Origin: Nocardia flavorosea
GTDB taxonomy: Bacteria > Actinomycetota > Actinomycetes > Mycobacteriales > Mycobacteriaceae
DNA length: 64,000 nucleotides
Direction: 5' to 3'
Assembly (NCBI RefSeq): GCF_015477805.1
Contig: NZ_JADLQL010000001.1
Coordinates: 248,001-312,000 of the forward strand
Shown: piece after piece, positions 52,417-62,044 of the stretch
How the letters are laid out: each line of letters starts with the position of its first letter
Position numbering within the stretch: the first letter of the stretch is position 1
Program-made: the position numbers and the translations under genes
The notes under the pieces: model-generated
Database searches by the model: none
The model's input: only the letters and a program-made list of their open reading frames with translations
What the model was told of the DNA's origin: nothing

Positions 52417-53607
52417 ATGAAGCACCGCATCATGGTCCTGGGGGCCGGATACGCCGGCGCCTACGCCGCCGGACTGCTCGCGCGGCGGCTGCATCGCGAC
52501 GAGGTCGAGATCACCGTCGTCAATGCCGAACCGGATTTCGTCGAACGTATGCGCCTGCATCAGCTCGCCGCGGGCCAGGAACTGCGCCGGCACGATCTGG
52601 CGGAAATGTTCGCGGGTACCGGCATCCGGCTGCTGGTGGCACGGGTCGAAGCGGTCGATGCCGAACGGCGGACCGTCACTGTGACCGGCGCAGAAGGAAC
52701 AGACCGGCTCGAATACGACACCCTTCTCTACACGCTCGGCAGCACCGCCGCCCACCATGGTGTGCCGGGTGTCGACGAGCACGCCTTCCATGTGGCCGGG
52801 CGGCCGTCGGCGCTGCTGCTGCGGCAGCGCCTGGACGATCTCGGCGGTAGCGGGACGGTGCTCGTCGTCGGCGGCAATCTCACCGCGATCGAGGCCGCCC
52901 CCGAACTCGCCGAATCCCGGCCCGGCCTGCAGGTCACCCTCGCGACCAGCGGTGAACTGGGCGGCTGGCTCGGGCCCGCGGCCCGGCGGCACCTGCTCCG
53001 GGCCTTCGACCGGTTCGGGATCACCGTTCATGAGCACACCACTATCGAGCGGGTCGGGGAGTCGTACGCGGTCGCCGCCGACGGCACTGTTCTGCCCGCA
53101 GATGCCACCGTCTGGGCGGCCGGATTCGCCGTGCATCCGGTCGCCGCCGCCAGCGGGCTCGCGGTCGAGGAGAACGGGCGGATCCAGGTGGACCGGATGA
53201 TGCGCTCGGTATCGCACCCGGACGTCTATGCCGCCGGCGACAGCGCTTTCGCCATCCGCGACAACGGCCGGCCGCTGCCGATGTCCTGCGCGTCGGCCGG
53301 CTTCACCGCCACGCAGGCCGTGGCCGCGATCATCGGCGAACTCACCGGCCGCGAGGCGCCCGAGACCTCGCTGTCGTACGTGGGCAACCACATCAGCCTC
53401 GGCCGCAAAGACGGGATCTTCCAGCTCGTCGACGCTGCCGAGCGGTCGAAGTCCTGGGCGCTGCGGGGCCGCGCCGCCGCGCGGGTCAAGGCCGCCATTC
53501 TGGCCGGGGGGCCGTGGAGCCTGCGCCACCCGACCTTCGGCCGGCCCACCCGCAGGCATCATCTCGCGGATGTGCCGCGGCGGCGCAACGCGGAGGTCGC
53601 GGCCTAA
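52417..53607 (+). CDS. FAD-dependent pyridine nucleotide-disulphide-type oxidoreductase (NDH-2-like)
   Basis: 396-residue flavoprotein. FAD motif GAGYAGAYAAGLLA near residue 9, NAD motif VVGGNLTAIEAAPELAES, and C-terminal VYAAGDSAFAI are intact; overall similarity is to NADH dehydrogenase/ferredoxin-reductase-like proteins without a membrane anchor. AGGAG lies seven bases before the ATG. It precedes an ECF41-like sigma gene by one base, the position occupied in ECF41 loci by a carboxymuconolactone decarboxylase, oxidoreductase or epimerase (COE) gene, so it is probably the target of that sigma factor. Confidence 0.9.
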   Translation: MKHRIMVLGAGYAGAYAAGLLARRLHRDEVEITVVNAEPDFVERMRLHQLAAGQELRRHDLAEMFAGTGIRLLVARVEAVDAERRTVTVTGAEGTDRLEYDTLLYTLGSTAAHHGVPGVDEHAFHVAGRPSALLLRQRLDDLGGSGTVLVVGGNLTAIEAAPELAESRPGLQVTLATSGELGGWLGPAARRHLLRAFDRFGITVHEHTTIERVGESYAVAADGTVLPADATVWAAGFAVHPVAAASGLAVEENGRIQVDRMMRSVSHPDVYAAGDSAFAIRDNGRPLPMSCASAGFTATQAVAAIIGELTGREAPETSLSYVGNHISLGRKDGIFQLVDAAERSKSWALRGRAAARVKAAILAGGPWSLRHPTFGRPTRRHHLADVPRRRNAEVAA

Positions 53608-53608
53608 A

Positions 53609-54556
53609 GTGGCGATCGTGGACACCGCCACCGCGCAACGCTTCGAGGCCGGCCGATCCCGGCTGGCCTCGCTGGCGTACCGGCTGCTCGGGTCGGCCGC
53701 CGACGCCGAGGACGTCGTCCAGGATGCGTTCCTGCGCTGGCAGGCCGCGGATCGCGACCGCATCCAGATCCCCGAGGCCTGGCTCACCAAGGTGGTGACC
53801 AACCTGTCGCTGGACCGGCTGCGCTCGGCGCGCGCCCGGCACGAACGCGCGGCCGGCACCTGGTTACCCGAACCGCTGCTGGACGGCGACCCTATGCTGG
53901 GTCCGGCCGACACCGTCGAACAACGCGAATCGGTAACCCTGGCGGTGCTGCGGCTGATGGAGCAGCTGTCCCCGGTCGAACGCGCCGTTTACGTTCTGCG
54001 CGAAGCGTTTTCCTACAGTCACGCCGAGATCGGCGAGATCCTCGACATCTCCGAATCGGCGAGCCAGCAGCACACGCACCGGGCGCGGCAGCGGATCGTC
54101 GCCGGACGCAACGGTGGTGCCGCCGACCGTGCGTCCGCCCGCCGTATCGTGGAGGCGTTCGTCGCAGCCGCCTCCTCTGGCCGCACCGAGCAGCTGGTCG
54201 CCCTGCTGACCGATGACGCGACCGCGATCTCCGACGGCGCCGGCCTCGCCGCGAAGCTCCAGTTCATGACAACACCCCGCCGGATAGCGACCACCCTGCG
54301 CGCGGGGTTGAAACCGACCGCGGCCAAGCGCCGGCTGGTCGGTGCACCGCTGTCCATCCACGCGGGTCTGGTGAACGGCGATCCGGCCATCATCGCGGTG
54401 AGCGAGGACCGAGTGGTGGGCGTGGTGGTGCTGGAGGTCCGCGACGACGACAAGGTCGCGGCCGTCTGCGGAATGGCCGCCGCGCACCGGCTGGGTCGCC
54501 TCACCGCGCAGTGGCGGCGCATGGAGCATTCCGGACCTGTCCTCGAAAACTGGTGA
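53609..54556 (+). CDS. ECF sigma factor, ECF41/SigJ type with SnoaL-like C-terminal extension
   Basis: 315 residues. Sigma-2 region (13-80: RSRLASLAYRLLGS, DVVQDAFLRW), linker motif WLPEPL (85-90) that is diagnostic for ECF41, sigma-4 region (113-165: SPVERAVYVLREAF, SYSHAEIGEIL), then an NTF2/SnoaL-like domain to the end with a DG-G-K-like motif (SDGAGLAAKL, 208-217). In ECF41 proteins this extension controls activity without an anti-sigma factor. No anti-sigma gene is seen here either. GTG start one base after the oxidoreductase stop, so translation is coupled. The signal is unknown. Confidence 0.92.
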   Translation: MAIVDTATAQRFEAGRSRLASLAYRLLGSAADAEDVVQDAFLRWQAADRDRIQIPEAWLTKVVTNLSLDRLRSARARHERAAGTWLPEPLLDGDPMLGPADTVEQRESVTLAVLRLMEQLSPVERAVYVLREAFSYSHAEIGEILDISESASQQHTHRARQRIVAGRNGGAADRASARRIVEAFVAAASSGRTEQLVALLTDDATAISDGAGLAAKLQFMTTPRRIATTLRAGLKPTAAKRRLVGAPLSIHAGLVNGDPAIIAVSEDRVVGVVVLEVRDDDKVAAVCGMAAAHRLGRLTAQWRRMEHSGPVLENW

Positions 54557-54582
54557 ACAGAGACAGGATCACTTCGCGCCGG

Positions 54583-55572
54583 TCAGCACTCGCGGGTGCT
54601 GTCGCCGGGGTCGTGCCCGCCGGACAAGCGATCGAATGCCTCATCGATCACGGGGTTCGTGTGCCCCGATTCGCGTAGTACCGAGCGCAGCCGGTCCATG
54701 TCGAGGGAGTGCAGGAGACCCTTGATCGGTGCTGCCGGGCCGCCGGCCGGGGCGGGGTCAGGGGCCCGGCTGTAATCCGGCCATGTCACTGTTCGCGGGT
54801 ATCCGGGATACCGCGATGCGCAGAACGCTTCGTACGCGTCGTCGTCCACCAGGCGCCAGATATCGGGGTCGTCGCCGGCGTCCTGCTCGGGGCTTTCCTC
54901 AACGCCCTGCTCTGGGCTCTTTTCGACGTCGTGCTCGGAGCTCTCGTCCTCGTCGTTTGCGTGCGGATACTGCGGCTGGGTGTCCGCCTCGGGCATCATG
55001 CCCGTTTCGAGGGCGATTTCCGGGGTTTCCAGCCATGCCTCGAGTTCGTCGTCCGTGTACGGATTCTGCAGCTCCGGGTCATCCTTGGCTGCCATGCCCG
55101 TTTCGAAGGCGATGACCAGGGTTTCGAGCCATGCCTCGAGGGAGGGGAAAACGATATCGCGGAATTCGTCCTTGCAGTGGAACACCACGATCTGCCCGGG
55201 TTCGCCGTCGAAGGCGCCTCGGAGGTCGATACATATGTGGTCGCCGTATACGTTGCCGAGGAACGGGATCCAGCCCTCCCCCCACTGATCGGCGAAATCG
55301 TCGTTGGCCACGAGGTCGGCGAACATATCGAGGGCGGCCGCGATCTCGTCGGCCGACAGGGGGTCCCACAGTGCCAGCAGGGTGCCCCGGTAGTCGCGGT
55401 CCTGGCCGTTGCGCCAGGTGAGCAGCTCCCGGAGCAGCGGAGGAATTTCGCTGCCGACACGTGTGGTGATCTCGTGGATATCGGTATCCGCAGCGCCGGG
55501 CCGGAGCGCGGCGTAATACTCGGGCCGGTTTGCTGCCAGCCACCGATCGAGTCGGGTCACAAGCGGATGCAC
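54583..55572 (-). CDS. SMI1/KNR4 (SUKH-type) domain protein with internal duplication
   Basis: 329 residues. The SUKH-1 domain covers about 25-160: LLRELLTWRNGQD, LLALWDPLSADEIAAALD, WIPFLGNVYGDHICIDL and GQIVVFHCKDEFRD. Residues 145-176 and 177-208 are a tandem duplication (LEAWLET...ETGM twice), followed by a short SPEQ repeat in an acidic linker and a C-terminal region (about 235-329) containing a helix-rich RSVLRESGHTNPVIDEAFDRL end. SUKH proteins are immunity or scaffolding proteins of polymorphic-toxin systems and also occur alone. No toxin gene is adjacent. The ATG start lacks a clear Shine-Dalgarno. Confidence 0.85.
   Translation of the reverse strand: MHPLVTRLDRWLAANRPEYYAALRPGAADTDIHEITTRVGSEIPPLLRELLTWRNGQDRDYRGTLLALWDPLSADEIAAALDMFADLVANDDFADQWGEGWIPFLGNVYGDHICIDLRGAFDGEPGQIVVFHCKDEFRDIVFPSLEAWLETLVIAFETGMAAKDDPELQNPYTDDELEAWLETPEIALETGMMPEADTQPQYPHANDEDESSEHDVEKSPEQGVEESPEQDAGDDPDIWRLVDDDAYEAFCASRYPGYPRTVTWPDYSRAPDPAPAGGPAAPIKGLLHSLDMDRLRSVLRESGHTNPVIDEAFDRLSGGHDPGDSTREC
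54949..55140 (-). repeat. 96-bp tandem duplication inside the SUKH gene
   Basis: Copies at 55045-55140 and 54949-55044 are collinear and in frame; a 47-base stretch beginning ATGCCCGTTTCGA on the plus strand occurs in both with only a few substitutions, so the duplication is relatively recent. Confidence 0.8.
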
Positions 55573-55870
55573 TCTTTGAATCTAGCGGGGGGCAGCCGGG
55601 TTCGTGTGCCCGCGGCGTTCGGCCGGTAATGGGCGGATCGCCGGATCACCACTCCACCGGGAAGGGGTGGATGTGGTGCCGTCGCCGCCCACCGCCGCCG
55701 GATCCGACCCAGTTTGTCCGGGTTGACCTGGATCCGGATCGCCATCGCCGCCACCGCGCCCGGCCCCGCGGGCTCCCGGATCGGATTCGGTGAGGTCGGG
55801 GCCCGGATCCTGCCCGCCACGGAAGCGGGCTGATGAGGGGCGAGGTCGTGACGCCGGTGCATTGCCGGAG

Positions 55871-56248
55871 TCACGACCTCGCGATCAGGTGCCTCGCGAT
55901 CAGGTGCCTCGCGATCAGGTGCCTCGCGATCAGGTGCCTCGTTATCAGGCACCCGGCGCTCGGCACCGAGGGGCAGCAGGTGTCCATTGCCGCCGGCCCC
56001 TGGATGAAGTACTGCTGGGTGCGCCCGGACGAGGCCGGCGAGCTCAGTCGCGATCCGGCCGGCCCGCCGGCGGTGTTGTAGCCCGGCTGATCGAGACCAT
56101 GCCGCCGTTCGCAGGCACCGAGTCGTTCGACGGGGCCGGCACCAGCGCGCTCGACCGACGGGTTTTCCAGCAGCAACAGGGTGTCGGTGCCGCGGCTTCC
56201 GGCGCGCTCGGCGACGAGATCGGACCATGCCTCATCGCGCCGGGGCAC
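55871..56248 (-). CDS. Hypothetical 125-residue protein ending in pentapeptide repeats
   Basis: A GTG-started frame with GAGAGG close upstream and GC-rich third positions over its first 95 codons. The product begins [19 protein letters not shown], continues [11 protein letters not shown], and ends with four HLIAR copies created by the 15-bp DNA repeat. I do not recognise a family with confidence; the first 40 residues vaguely recall sucrase/ferredoxin-like proteins. The repeats may have replaced the original C-terminus. Confidence 0.35.
   Translation of the reverse strand: MPRRDEAWSDLVAERAGSRGTDTLLLLENPSVERAGAGPVERLGACERRHGLDQPGYNTAGGPAGSRLSSPASSGRTQQYFIQGPAAMDTCCPSVPSAGCLITRHLIARHLIARHLIARHLIARS
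55881..55953. repeat. 15-bp tandem repeat, four perfect copies plus one degenerate
   Basis: GCGATCAGGTGCCTC occurs at 55881, 55896, 55911 and 55926 without interruption, followed by a diverged fifth unit (GTTATCAGGCACC). As 15 is a multiple of 3, copy-number change would keep any reading frame. Such a minisatellite is a good strain-typing candidate. Confidence 0.9.
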
Positions 56249-56482
56249 CGCCTCTCGAGGGGGGCGGCGCAGTCCTGGAACGGCTGGGTCGCAGGCCTGA
56301 GCCCTGCCGTGGCTCTGCTCGACGAGGCCGGGATTCCACGCCGACGGCCCGGCAAACAGCGATCGGCACCGTCACCTACGTGGCCTCGTGGCCGTGGCGG
56401 AACTGGCCGGGATAGGCGCGGTCGAGTGCCTCCGACCGGCGTGGGACTCGGAGATCTGGCCACAGAAGAGGACGATGGCCTT

Positions 56483-58198
56483 GTGTCCGATGATTCAGCA
56501 GCTCCCGCTACCCCCGATATGAAACCCCGCAGCCGCGATGTGACCGACGGCCTGGAGAAAACCGCCGCGCGCGGAATGTTGCGCGCGGTCGGTATGGGCG
56601 ACGACGACTGGGGGAAACCCCAGATCGGGGTCGCCTCCTCGTGGAACGAGATCACACCGTGCAACCTGTCGCTGGACCGGCTGGCCGGCGGCTGTAAGGA
56701 CGGTGTGTTCGAGGCCGGCGGGTTTCCGATGCAGTTCGGCACCATCTCGGTGTCCGACGGTATCTCGATGGGGCACGAGGGGATGCATTTCTCGCTGGTC
56801 TCCCGTGAGGTCATCGCCGACAGCGTGGAGACGGTGATGCAGGCCGAACGGCTCGACGGCTCGGTGCTGCTGGCCGGTTGCGATAAATCGCTGCCCGGCA
56901 TGTTGATGGCGGCCGCCCGGCTGAACCTGGCCAGTGTGTTCCTCTACGCCGGATCCATCCTGCCGGGTATCGCGAAACTGTCCGACGGCAGCGAACGCGA
57001 GGTGACCATCATCGACGCGTTCGAGGCCGTGGGCGCGTGCGCGCGCGGGTTGATGAGCCGGGCGGACGTGGACGCCATCGAGCGCGCCATCTGCCCCGGG
57101 GAAGGCGCCTGCGGAGGTATGTACACGGCGAACACGATGGCCAGCGCGGCCGAAGCCCTCGGCATGTCACTGCCGGGGAGCGCGGCACCGCCGGCGACCG
57201 ACCGCCGACGCGACGGTTATGCCCGCCGCAGCGGTGCGGCGGTGATCGAACTGATCCGCCGCGGGATCACCACCGCCGATATCCTCACGAAGGAGGCGTT
57301 CGAGAACGCCATTGCGGTGGTGATGGCGTTCGGCGGCTCCACGAATGCGGTACTGCATCTGTTGGCGATCGCGCACGAGGCGGGGGTCGCGTTGAGCCTG
57401 GACGATTTCGCCCGCGTCGGCCGGCAGGTCCCGCACCTGGCCGATGTCAAACCGTTCGGCCGGCACGTCATGACCGATATCGACCGCGTGGGCGGCGTAC
57501 CGGTTCTGATGAAAACCCTGCTGGACGCGGGGCTGTTGCACGGTGGCTGCCTGACCGTGACCGGCCGTACGGTCGCGGAGAACCTCGCCGAGATCGCGCC
57601 ACCGGACCCGGACGGGAAGGTCGTACGCGCGCTGTCGTCCCCGATCCATCCCACCGGCGGAATCACCATCCTGCACGGTTCGCTGGCGCCCGGCGGCGCG
57701 GTGGTGAAATCGGCGGGCTTCGACTCCGACGTGTTCGAAGGCACCGCAAGAGTTTTCGACCGCGAACGAGCCGCCATGGACGCCCTCGCCGACGGGACGA
57801 TCACCGCAGGCGATGTGGTGGTCATCCGCTACGAGGGCCCGAAGGGTGGCCCGGGCATGCGCGAGATGCTCGCGATCACCGGCGCCATCAAGGGCGCCGG
57901 GCTGGGCAAAGATGTGCTGCTGCTGACCGACGGCCGGTTCTCCGGCGGCACCACGGGCCTCTGCGTGGGCCATGTGGCGCCGGAAGCGGTGGACGCGGGA
58001 CCCATCGCCTTCGTCCGCGACGGTGACCGCATCCGCCTCGACGTCGCGGCCGGAACCCTCGACCTGTTGGTCGAGCCCGTAGAGCTGACTCGCCGCCGCG
58101 ACGGCTGGGCACCGCTACCGTCGCGCTACACCCGTGGAGTGCTTGCGAAGTATGTACGCCTGGTCGGTTCGGCGTCGAACGGGGCGGTCTGCGACTGA
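56483..58198 (+). CDS. ilvD: Dihydroxy-acid dehydratase
   Basis: 571-residue iron-sulphur dehydratase converting 2,3-dihydroxy-isovalerate and -methylvalerate to 2-keto acids in valine/isoleucine synthesis. Cluster ligands C60 (TPCNLSLD), C133 (AGCDKSLPG) and C210 ([12 protein letters not shown]) follow the IlvD [2Fe-2S] pattern, with [11 protein letters not shown] and the C-terminal [16 protein letters not shown] substrate motif. GTG start with AGAGGA upstream at longer spacing; the frame is open far upstream but that part is not IlvD-like. The gene is not beside other ilv genes. Some paralogues act on sugar acids, so a second ilvD elsewhere would question the role. Confidence 0.94.
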   Translation: MSDDSAAPATPDMKPRSRDVTDGLEKTAARGMLRAVGMGDDDWGKPQIGVASSWNEITPCNLSLDRLAGGCKDGVFEAGGFPMQFGTISVSDGISMGHEGMHFSLVSREVIADSVETVMQAERLDGSVLLAGCDKSLPGMLMAAARLNLASVFLYAGSILPGIAKLSDGSEREVTIIDAFEAVGACARGLMSRADVDAIERAICPGEGACGGMYTANTMASAAEALGMSLPGSAAPPATDRRRDGYARRSGAAVIELIRRGITTADILTKEAFENAIAVVMAFGGSTNAVLHLLAIAHEAGVALSLDDFARVGRQVPHLADVKPFGRHVMTDIDRVGGVPVLMKTLLDAGLLHGGCLTVTGRTVAENLAEIAPPDPDGKVVRALSSPIHPTGGITILHGSLAPGGAVVKSAGFDSDVFEGTARVFDRERAAMDALADGTITAGDVVVIRYEGPKGGPGMREMLAITGAIKGAGLGKDVLLLTDGRFSGGTTGLCVGHVAPEAVDAGPIAFVRDGDRIRLDVAAGTLDLLVEPVELTRRRDGWAPLPSRYTRGVLAKYVRLVGSASNGAVCD

Positions 58199-58311
58199 CT
58201 CCGGCATCACCGGCCGCCTTGGTGCACAATCGTCACGATGCCGTTCACCCGCGCAACAGCCACGAATGGAGGGGCCCGGCAGTGGTACTCGCTGCCGGGT
58301 TCCTCGAATGA

Positions 58312-58632
58312 TTACCGGGCCGAAGCCGACCAGCCGTAGTGGGTCGCGGTGTGGCCCGCAGGCACCGTGGCCACGGGTACACCGGTGCAATCCGGGGTGT
58401 TGTACACGCGGAAATCGCGCGTGCTTCGGTTCTCGAAGCGGATATCGCGCTGGAATCCACTCGCCCAGCACGCATCGAGATCGCTCAGCTCGAGTGTGTT
58501 GTCGATGATCACCACCTCCCGGCCGTCGCCGAAACCGGCCGAGCCGGTGGGGAACGCGGCTGCGGCGGGTGCCACTGCGGTGATCGCGGTGACTGCGAGA
58601 ACACTTGCGATGGAAGTTCGTTCGATTTTCAT
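58312..58632 (-). CDS. Small secreted protein of unknown function
   Basis: 106-residue preprotein with a Sec signal peptide: basic MKIERTS, hydrophobic SVLAVTAITAV, and AxA-type cleavage in PAAAAFP near residue 26. The mature part (about 80 residues) has two cysteines (DACWASG and DCTGVP) that could form one disulphide, plus VVIIDNTLELSD and RDFRVYNTP strands. It resembles small secreted beta-rich proteins common in Nocardia, including peptidase-inhibitor-like folds, but no family can be assigned. AAGG lies before the ATG. It is convergent with ilvD and follows the arabinosyltransferase on the same strand. Confidence 0.8.
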   Translation of the reverse strand: MKIERTSIASVLAVTAITAVAPAAAAFPTGSAGFGDGREVVIIDNTLELSDLDACWASGFQRDIRFENRSTRDFRVYNTPDCTGVPVATVPAGHTATHYGWSASAR

Positions 58633-58768
58633 CCACAGAACCTTAGCCGCGCGCCGATCGCGGTCCGTAACCGCCACGGTGCCCTCCCGGTCACTCCGGT
58701 GCATAGTGGCAGTACGCGGACTGCGATCGCAGTCCCGGGATCGTGGGCAAACCGCTCGCCGATCGGCA

Positions 58769-61700
58769 CTACCATGTGACGTTGATCGGCCCCGGAGTCC
58801 ACAACCCGCCGTGAGTTTCCTTCTCGACCGCCGGTTGCGCCGGACGCGCCGCGCGGTCGATCGGCGTGAACCGCTGCAGCTGACCCCAATCGTGGCTCCA
58901 ATCGTCCTTCAGATAGGTGGCCAGGGTTTGTGAGCGCAGTAGCTGGCGGGTCCAGCCCAGCGGGCCGCCGCCGTCGTGGCTCTGCCACAGCGAGGTGGTG
59001 TGCGAGGCCGGGCGGTTCGGCAGGATACGCCAGCCGGGCGGTTGGGCGATCCCGTCTTTGTGGTCGTAGGGCCGCTGGCACGGGAACTGAAGTCCCACGG
59101 CCCAGTCCAGCAGGACGGGCTGTTCCGACCCGATCAGTTCGTTCAGGGTTTGCGTGCGCGGAATACGCGGTGGGGTGAGCGCCATCCACTCCTGGGCATC
59201 GACGGACAGATCCTTGGCCTTGATGCGGATCACATCGGCCTGCTCCGGGATCTGGTCGAGCGGTACCCGCATATTCCGCCAGGACGGGGTCGGTCCGATA
59301 TCGATGGGCATCACCTGGCCGAGGGGCCGGGCACTGGTCGCCGATTCCGCGGTGCCGTATTCGATATCGATCGGCTGGCCGGGCATCACCGAACCGTCCT
59401 GGGTGACCGCCCGGAAGCGGCCCGCCGCCGTGATCGCCATGATTCCGTCACGGTCCTGCGGTGCGGGCAGCCGGTACCAGCCGGTGGTCAGTTCGGCCGC
59501 TTCCTGCTGTCCGGCGGTCCCGAGCACCGGGGTGGTGGCGGTCAGGCCGAAGGGCAGGGGCGCGCCGCCGGTCTGGGTCCGCGAACTACCGTCGGAGCCC
59601 TCGTCTTCCAGGGCGTCGGCGATACTGCTCTCCTCGTCCTCGGTCTGATCGTCGTCGGAGGTCACGTTCGCGACGCCGTTCGGTACGAAACCGGTGCTGT
59701 CACCGGCGAAGGTGCTCACGGCGTCGCCGGACAGCGGGGTGAGCATCGCGGCGTTCGGGTCGGTTTCGACCAGTACATCATCGGCCATCCCGCACGGTTC
59801 GCCGCGGACCGCGTCGATATTGGACCGGGCCAGCGAGAATGCCGGATATTGCGTGGCGGCGGCGGTCGCGAACGAGCCGACCTGGAACACGACGATCACT
59901 GCTGCCGCCACTGTGAGCGGCGGGATCTTCGCCAGCCGCCAGGCGCGGCGCGAGACGCGATGCGGTGTTCCCGGTTCCGGGGCCCGCAGATGCCACCAGC
60001 CGGCCAGTATCAAGCACACTACGGCCATGGTCAGGAAGATCTCGCTCATTCCGAGACCGGCGATCGAGGGCGGTTCGTTCCACCACGGGATGCCGTGATC
60101 GGAGGCGTAGAACCATTTGTTGACGCCGGTGAAGATCTGCGCCATCGCTATGGCGACAACGGCCGCGAACAGTGCCCGGTAGCGCGGGGCCCGCATCACC
60201 TTCGGTCCCACCGCGACCGCGGTGACGACAGCGACGGCGCCGGCGAGTCCGGCGAACACACCGTTGTGGTGGGTGAACTTCGTCGGGACGGTCGCCATCA
60301 GCAGCATCGCGCCGAAAGTGATCCCGAGCAGCCGTTTCGCCGGCCCGGGCGCGACGAACGGGATCCGGCCGCCTTTACGCAGCATCACGAATGCGCACAC
60401 CAGCAGCCCCAGCCACATCGCGACCATCCCGAACCGGCGCCCGATCGAACCATCGGCCGTGGGGGTGAACAGTCGCTGATAGGCGACGTAGTCGTCGTAC
60501 CAGGGAATCGAGGGGCCCACCTCGTTGTGCACGCGGGTCATCTCGAACATCGCCGACAGGGGCTGGACGGCGAAGGCGAACACCAGGACGAGGGTTCCGG
60601 CGGCGGCCAACGGCGCCAGTAGTGCCCCGTAGGCCATGATCCGCGCGGACCAGGACGGTCCGGCCGTGGTAGCGGAGCCGGAATCCGACATCGTGCGGGC
60701 CCGGGCGATGCCGAATCGGACGACCGACCGCGCCCCGGCAGCGAGCGGCGCGAAACAGATCACACCCGACGGGGCGGCGGTCAGGCTGAACGCGGCGATC
60801 AGAATGGCGATCGCATACGGCAGCAGTTGCCTGGTCGCGATGGCACGTTCGACGAAGCACCAGGTGAGCAGCACCGCGACCGCGATCACCGGTTCCGGGC
60901 GCAACCCGTTGTTGTACGGCAGCCACACCGCCAGGAATCCCAGCGCACCGGTCCAGACGACAACCTTGTCGTGCCGCAGGACGACCCCGAGCCGGGGGAT
61001 CACCTCCCGGCTCAGGGCCAGCCAGGTGAGGAACCCGGCGAGCAAGGTCGGTAACCGCACCCACGGGCTGGCGATGCTCAACTCGGTCATATGGGCGATC
61101 ACGTCGTAGGGCGGCGTGCCGACCGGGTTCTCGGGTACGCCGAAGAACCGGAAATAGTTGGCCATATAACCGGACGCCAGCGAGGTGCGGGCCATTCCGA
61201 ACTGGTAGCCGTCGTCGGAGGTCGTGGACCCGATGAAATGCCAGACCACGAGGATCGTGAACACCGCGGCGTCGGCAGCGGTGAAGGTCAGCCAGCGCTG
61301 CGGTAGCACCCGGCGTATCCGGCGTCCTGCCGAATGGTCCAGCCGGAACAATGCCACCAGGGAGACCAGTGCACACAGTACCGCCAGTACCCCGGCGGCT
61401 CGTTTGGCGAAGGCCGGGACAACCGAGAAGCGACTGTCCACCTCCGCGGTCACCGTCGTCCCGGCCGAATCGGTCAGATCGCTGAAGACGCCGACCATTT
61501 GCGGCCGGAAATCGCCGGCGAGGAACACCGGTTCGGTGTCGGTTCCGGTGAGTTCGGCGGTGGTCCCGGAACTGTCGGAGTGCACGGTGAGGGTTGCGTC
61601 GCCGAGTTCGGCGACCGGGACACTGAACATCGACTGGCTGCGCAGCACCACCTCGAGGCGGGCGGGCGAGCCGTCCGCCGCGGGCTGGACCCGCGCAACG

Positions 61701-62032
61701 AATCCGTACTTCTCCAGATCAGGCGCGCCGGCGGGCATGGTCGCCGCCGCCAGGCCGCCCTCGTCGGTCAGTTGCGGTAGTGCGGAGCCGGGGATATCGG
61801 CGTCGAAGGAGACCGGTGCGTAGGAGATCAGCGGGGCCGCGATGCTGTCCGTTGAACCCTGCTGTGGCCAGGTGAGCGTCGTCTTGTCCACATGGACCGG
61901 GAGGAACGGGACCGCGAGGGCCAACAGGGTGGCGAGGAGGCCGGCGAGCAATGCCGCCGGCCTCGCCCAGTGTCCGCGTGCGGACCGGGTGGCCCGAGAT
62001 TGCTCCGGGGGCGTCAGGTCCGCCCTCACCAT
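58769..62032 (-). CDS. Arabinosyltransferase of the EmbA/EmbB/EmbC family
   Basis: 1087-residue GT-C-type membrane enzyme adding arabinofuranose from decaprenyl-phosphoryl-arabinose to arabinogalactan or lipoarabinomannan; target of ethambutol. A first helix (27-46) leads to an extracytoplasmic domain (50-205), then 12 or so helices to about residue 700; catalytic Asp pair D273-D274 lies in TSDDGYQFGMA. The C-terminal carbohydrate-binding half contains PVLLDWAVGLQFPCQ and ends near GLWTPG. An acidic insert (DDDQTEDEES, near 790) is unusual. Start may instead be a GTG four codons upstream. Which Emb paralogue it is cannot be told; no second emb gene is in the window. Confidence 0.95.
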   Translation of the reverse strand: MVRADLTPPEQSRATRSARGHWARPAALLAGLLATLLALAVPFLPVHVDKTTLTWPQQGSTDSIAAPLISYAPVSFDADIPGSALPQLTDEGGLAAATMPAGAPDLEKYGFVARVQPAADGSPARLEVVLRSQSMFSVPVAELGDATLTVHSDSSGTTAELTGTDTEPVFLAGDFRPQMVGVFSDLTDSAGTTVTAEVDSRFSVVPAFAKRAAGVLAVLCALVSLVALFRLDHSAGRRIRRVLPQRWLTFTAADAAVFTILVVWHFIGSTTSDDGYQFGMARTSLASGYMANYFRFFGVPENPVGTPPYDVIAHMTELSIASPWVRLPTLLAGFLTWLALSREVIPRLGVVLRHDKVVVWTGALGFLAVWLPYNNGLRPEPVIAVAVLLTWCFVERAIATRQLLPYAIAILIAAFSLTAAPSGVICFAPLAAGARSVVRFGIARARTMSDSGSATTAGPSWSARIMAYGALLAPLAAAGTLVLVFAFAVQPLSAMFEMTRVHNEVGPSIPWYDDYVAYQRLFTPTADGSIGRRFGMVAMWLGLLVCAFVMLRKGGRIPFVAPGPAKRLLGITFGAMLLMATVPTKFTHHNGVFAGLAGAVAVVTAVAVGPKVMRAPRYRALFAAVVAIAMAQIFTGVNKWFYASDHGIPWWNEPPSIAGLGMSEIFLTMAVVCLILAGWWHLRAPEPGTPHRVSRRAWRLAKIPPLTVAAAVIVVFQVGSFATAAATQYPAFSLARSNIDAVRGEPCGMADDVLVETDPNAAMLTPLSGDAVSTFAGDSTGFVPNGVANVTSDDDQTEDEESSIADALEDEGSDGSSRTQTGGAPLPFGLTATTPVLGTAGQQEAAELTTGWYRLPAPQDRDGIMAITAAGRFRAVTQDGSVMPGQPIDIEYGTAESATSARPLGQVMPIDIGPTPSWRNMRVPLDQIPEQADVIRIKAKDLSVDAQEWMALTPPRIPRTQTLNELIGSEQPVLLDWAVGLQFPCQRPYDHKDGIAQPPGWRILPNRPASHTTSLWQSHDGGGPLGWTRQLLRSQTLATYLKDDWSHDWGQLQRFTPIDRAARPAQPAVEKETHGGLWTPGPINVTW

Positions 62033-62044
62033 GGTGTCGGTCAC

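Noticed and set aside
55881..55953. Short CRISPR-like array
   Set aside because: The 15-bp units are directly adjacent with no spacers, so this is a tandem repeat, not a CRISPR.
58976..60622. 548-codon plus-strand frame opposite the arabinosyltransferase
   Set aside because: Antisense shadow; the minus strand has clear domain motifs over the same bases.
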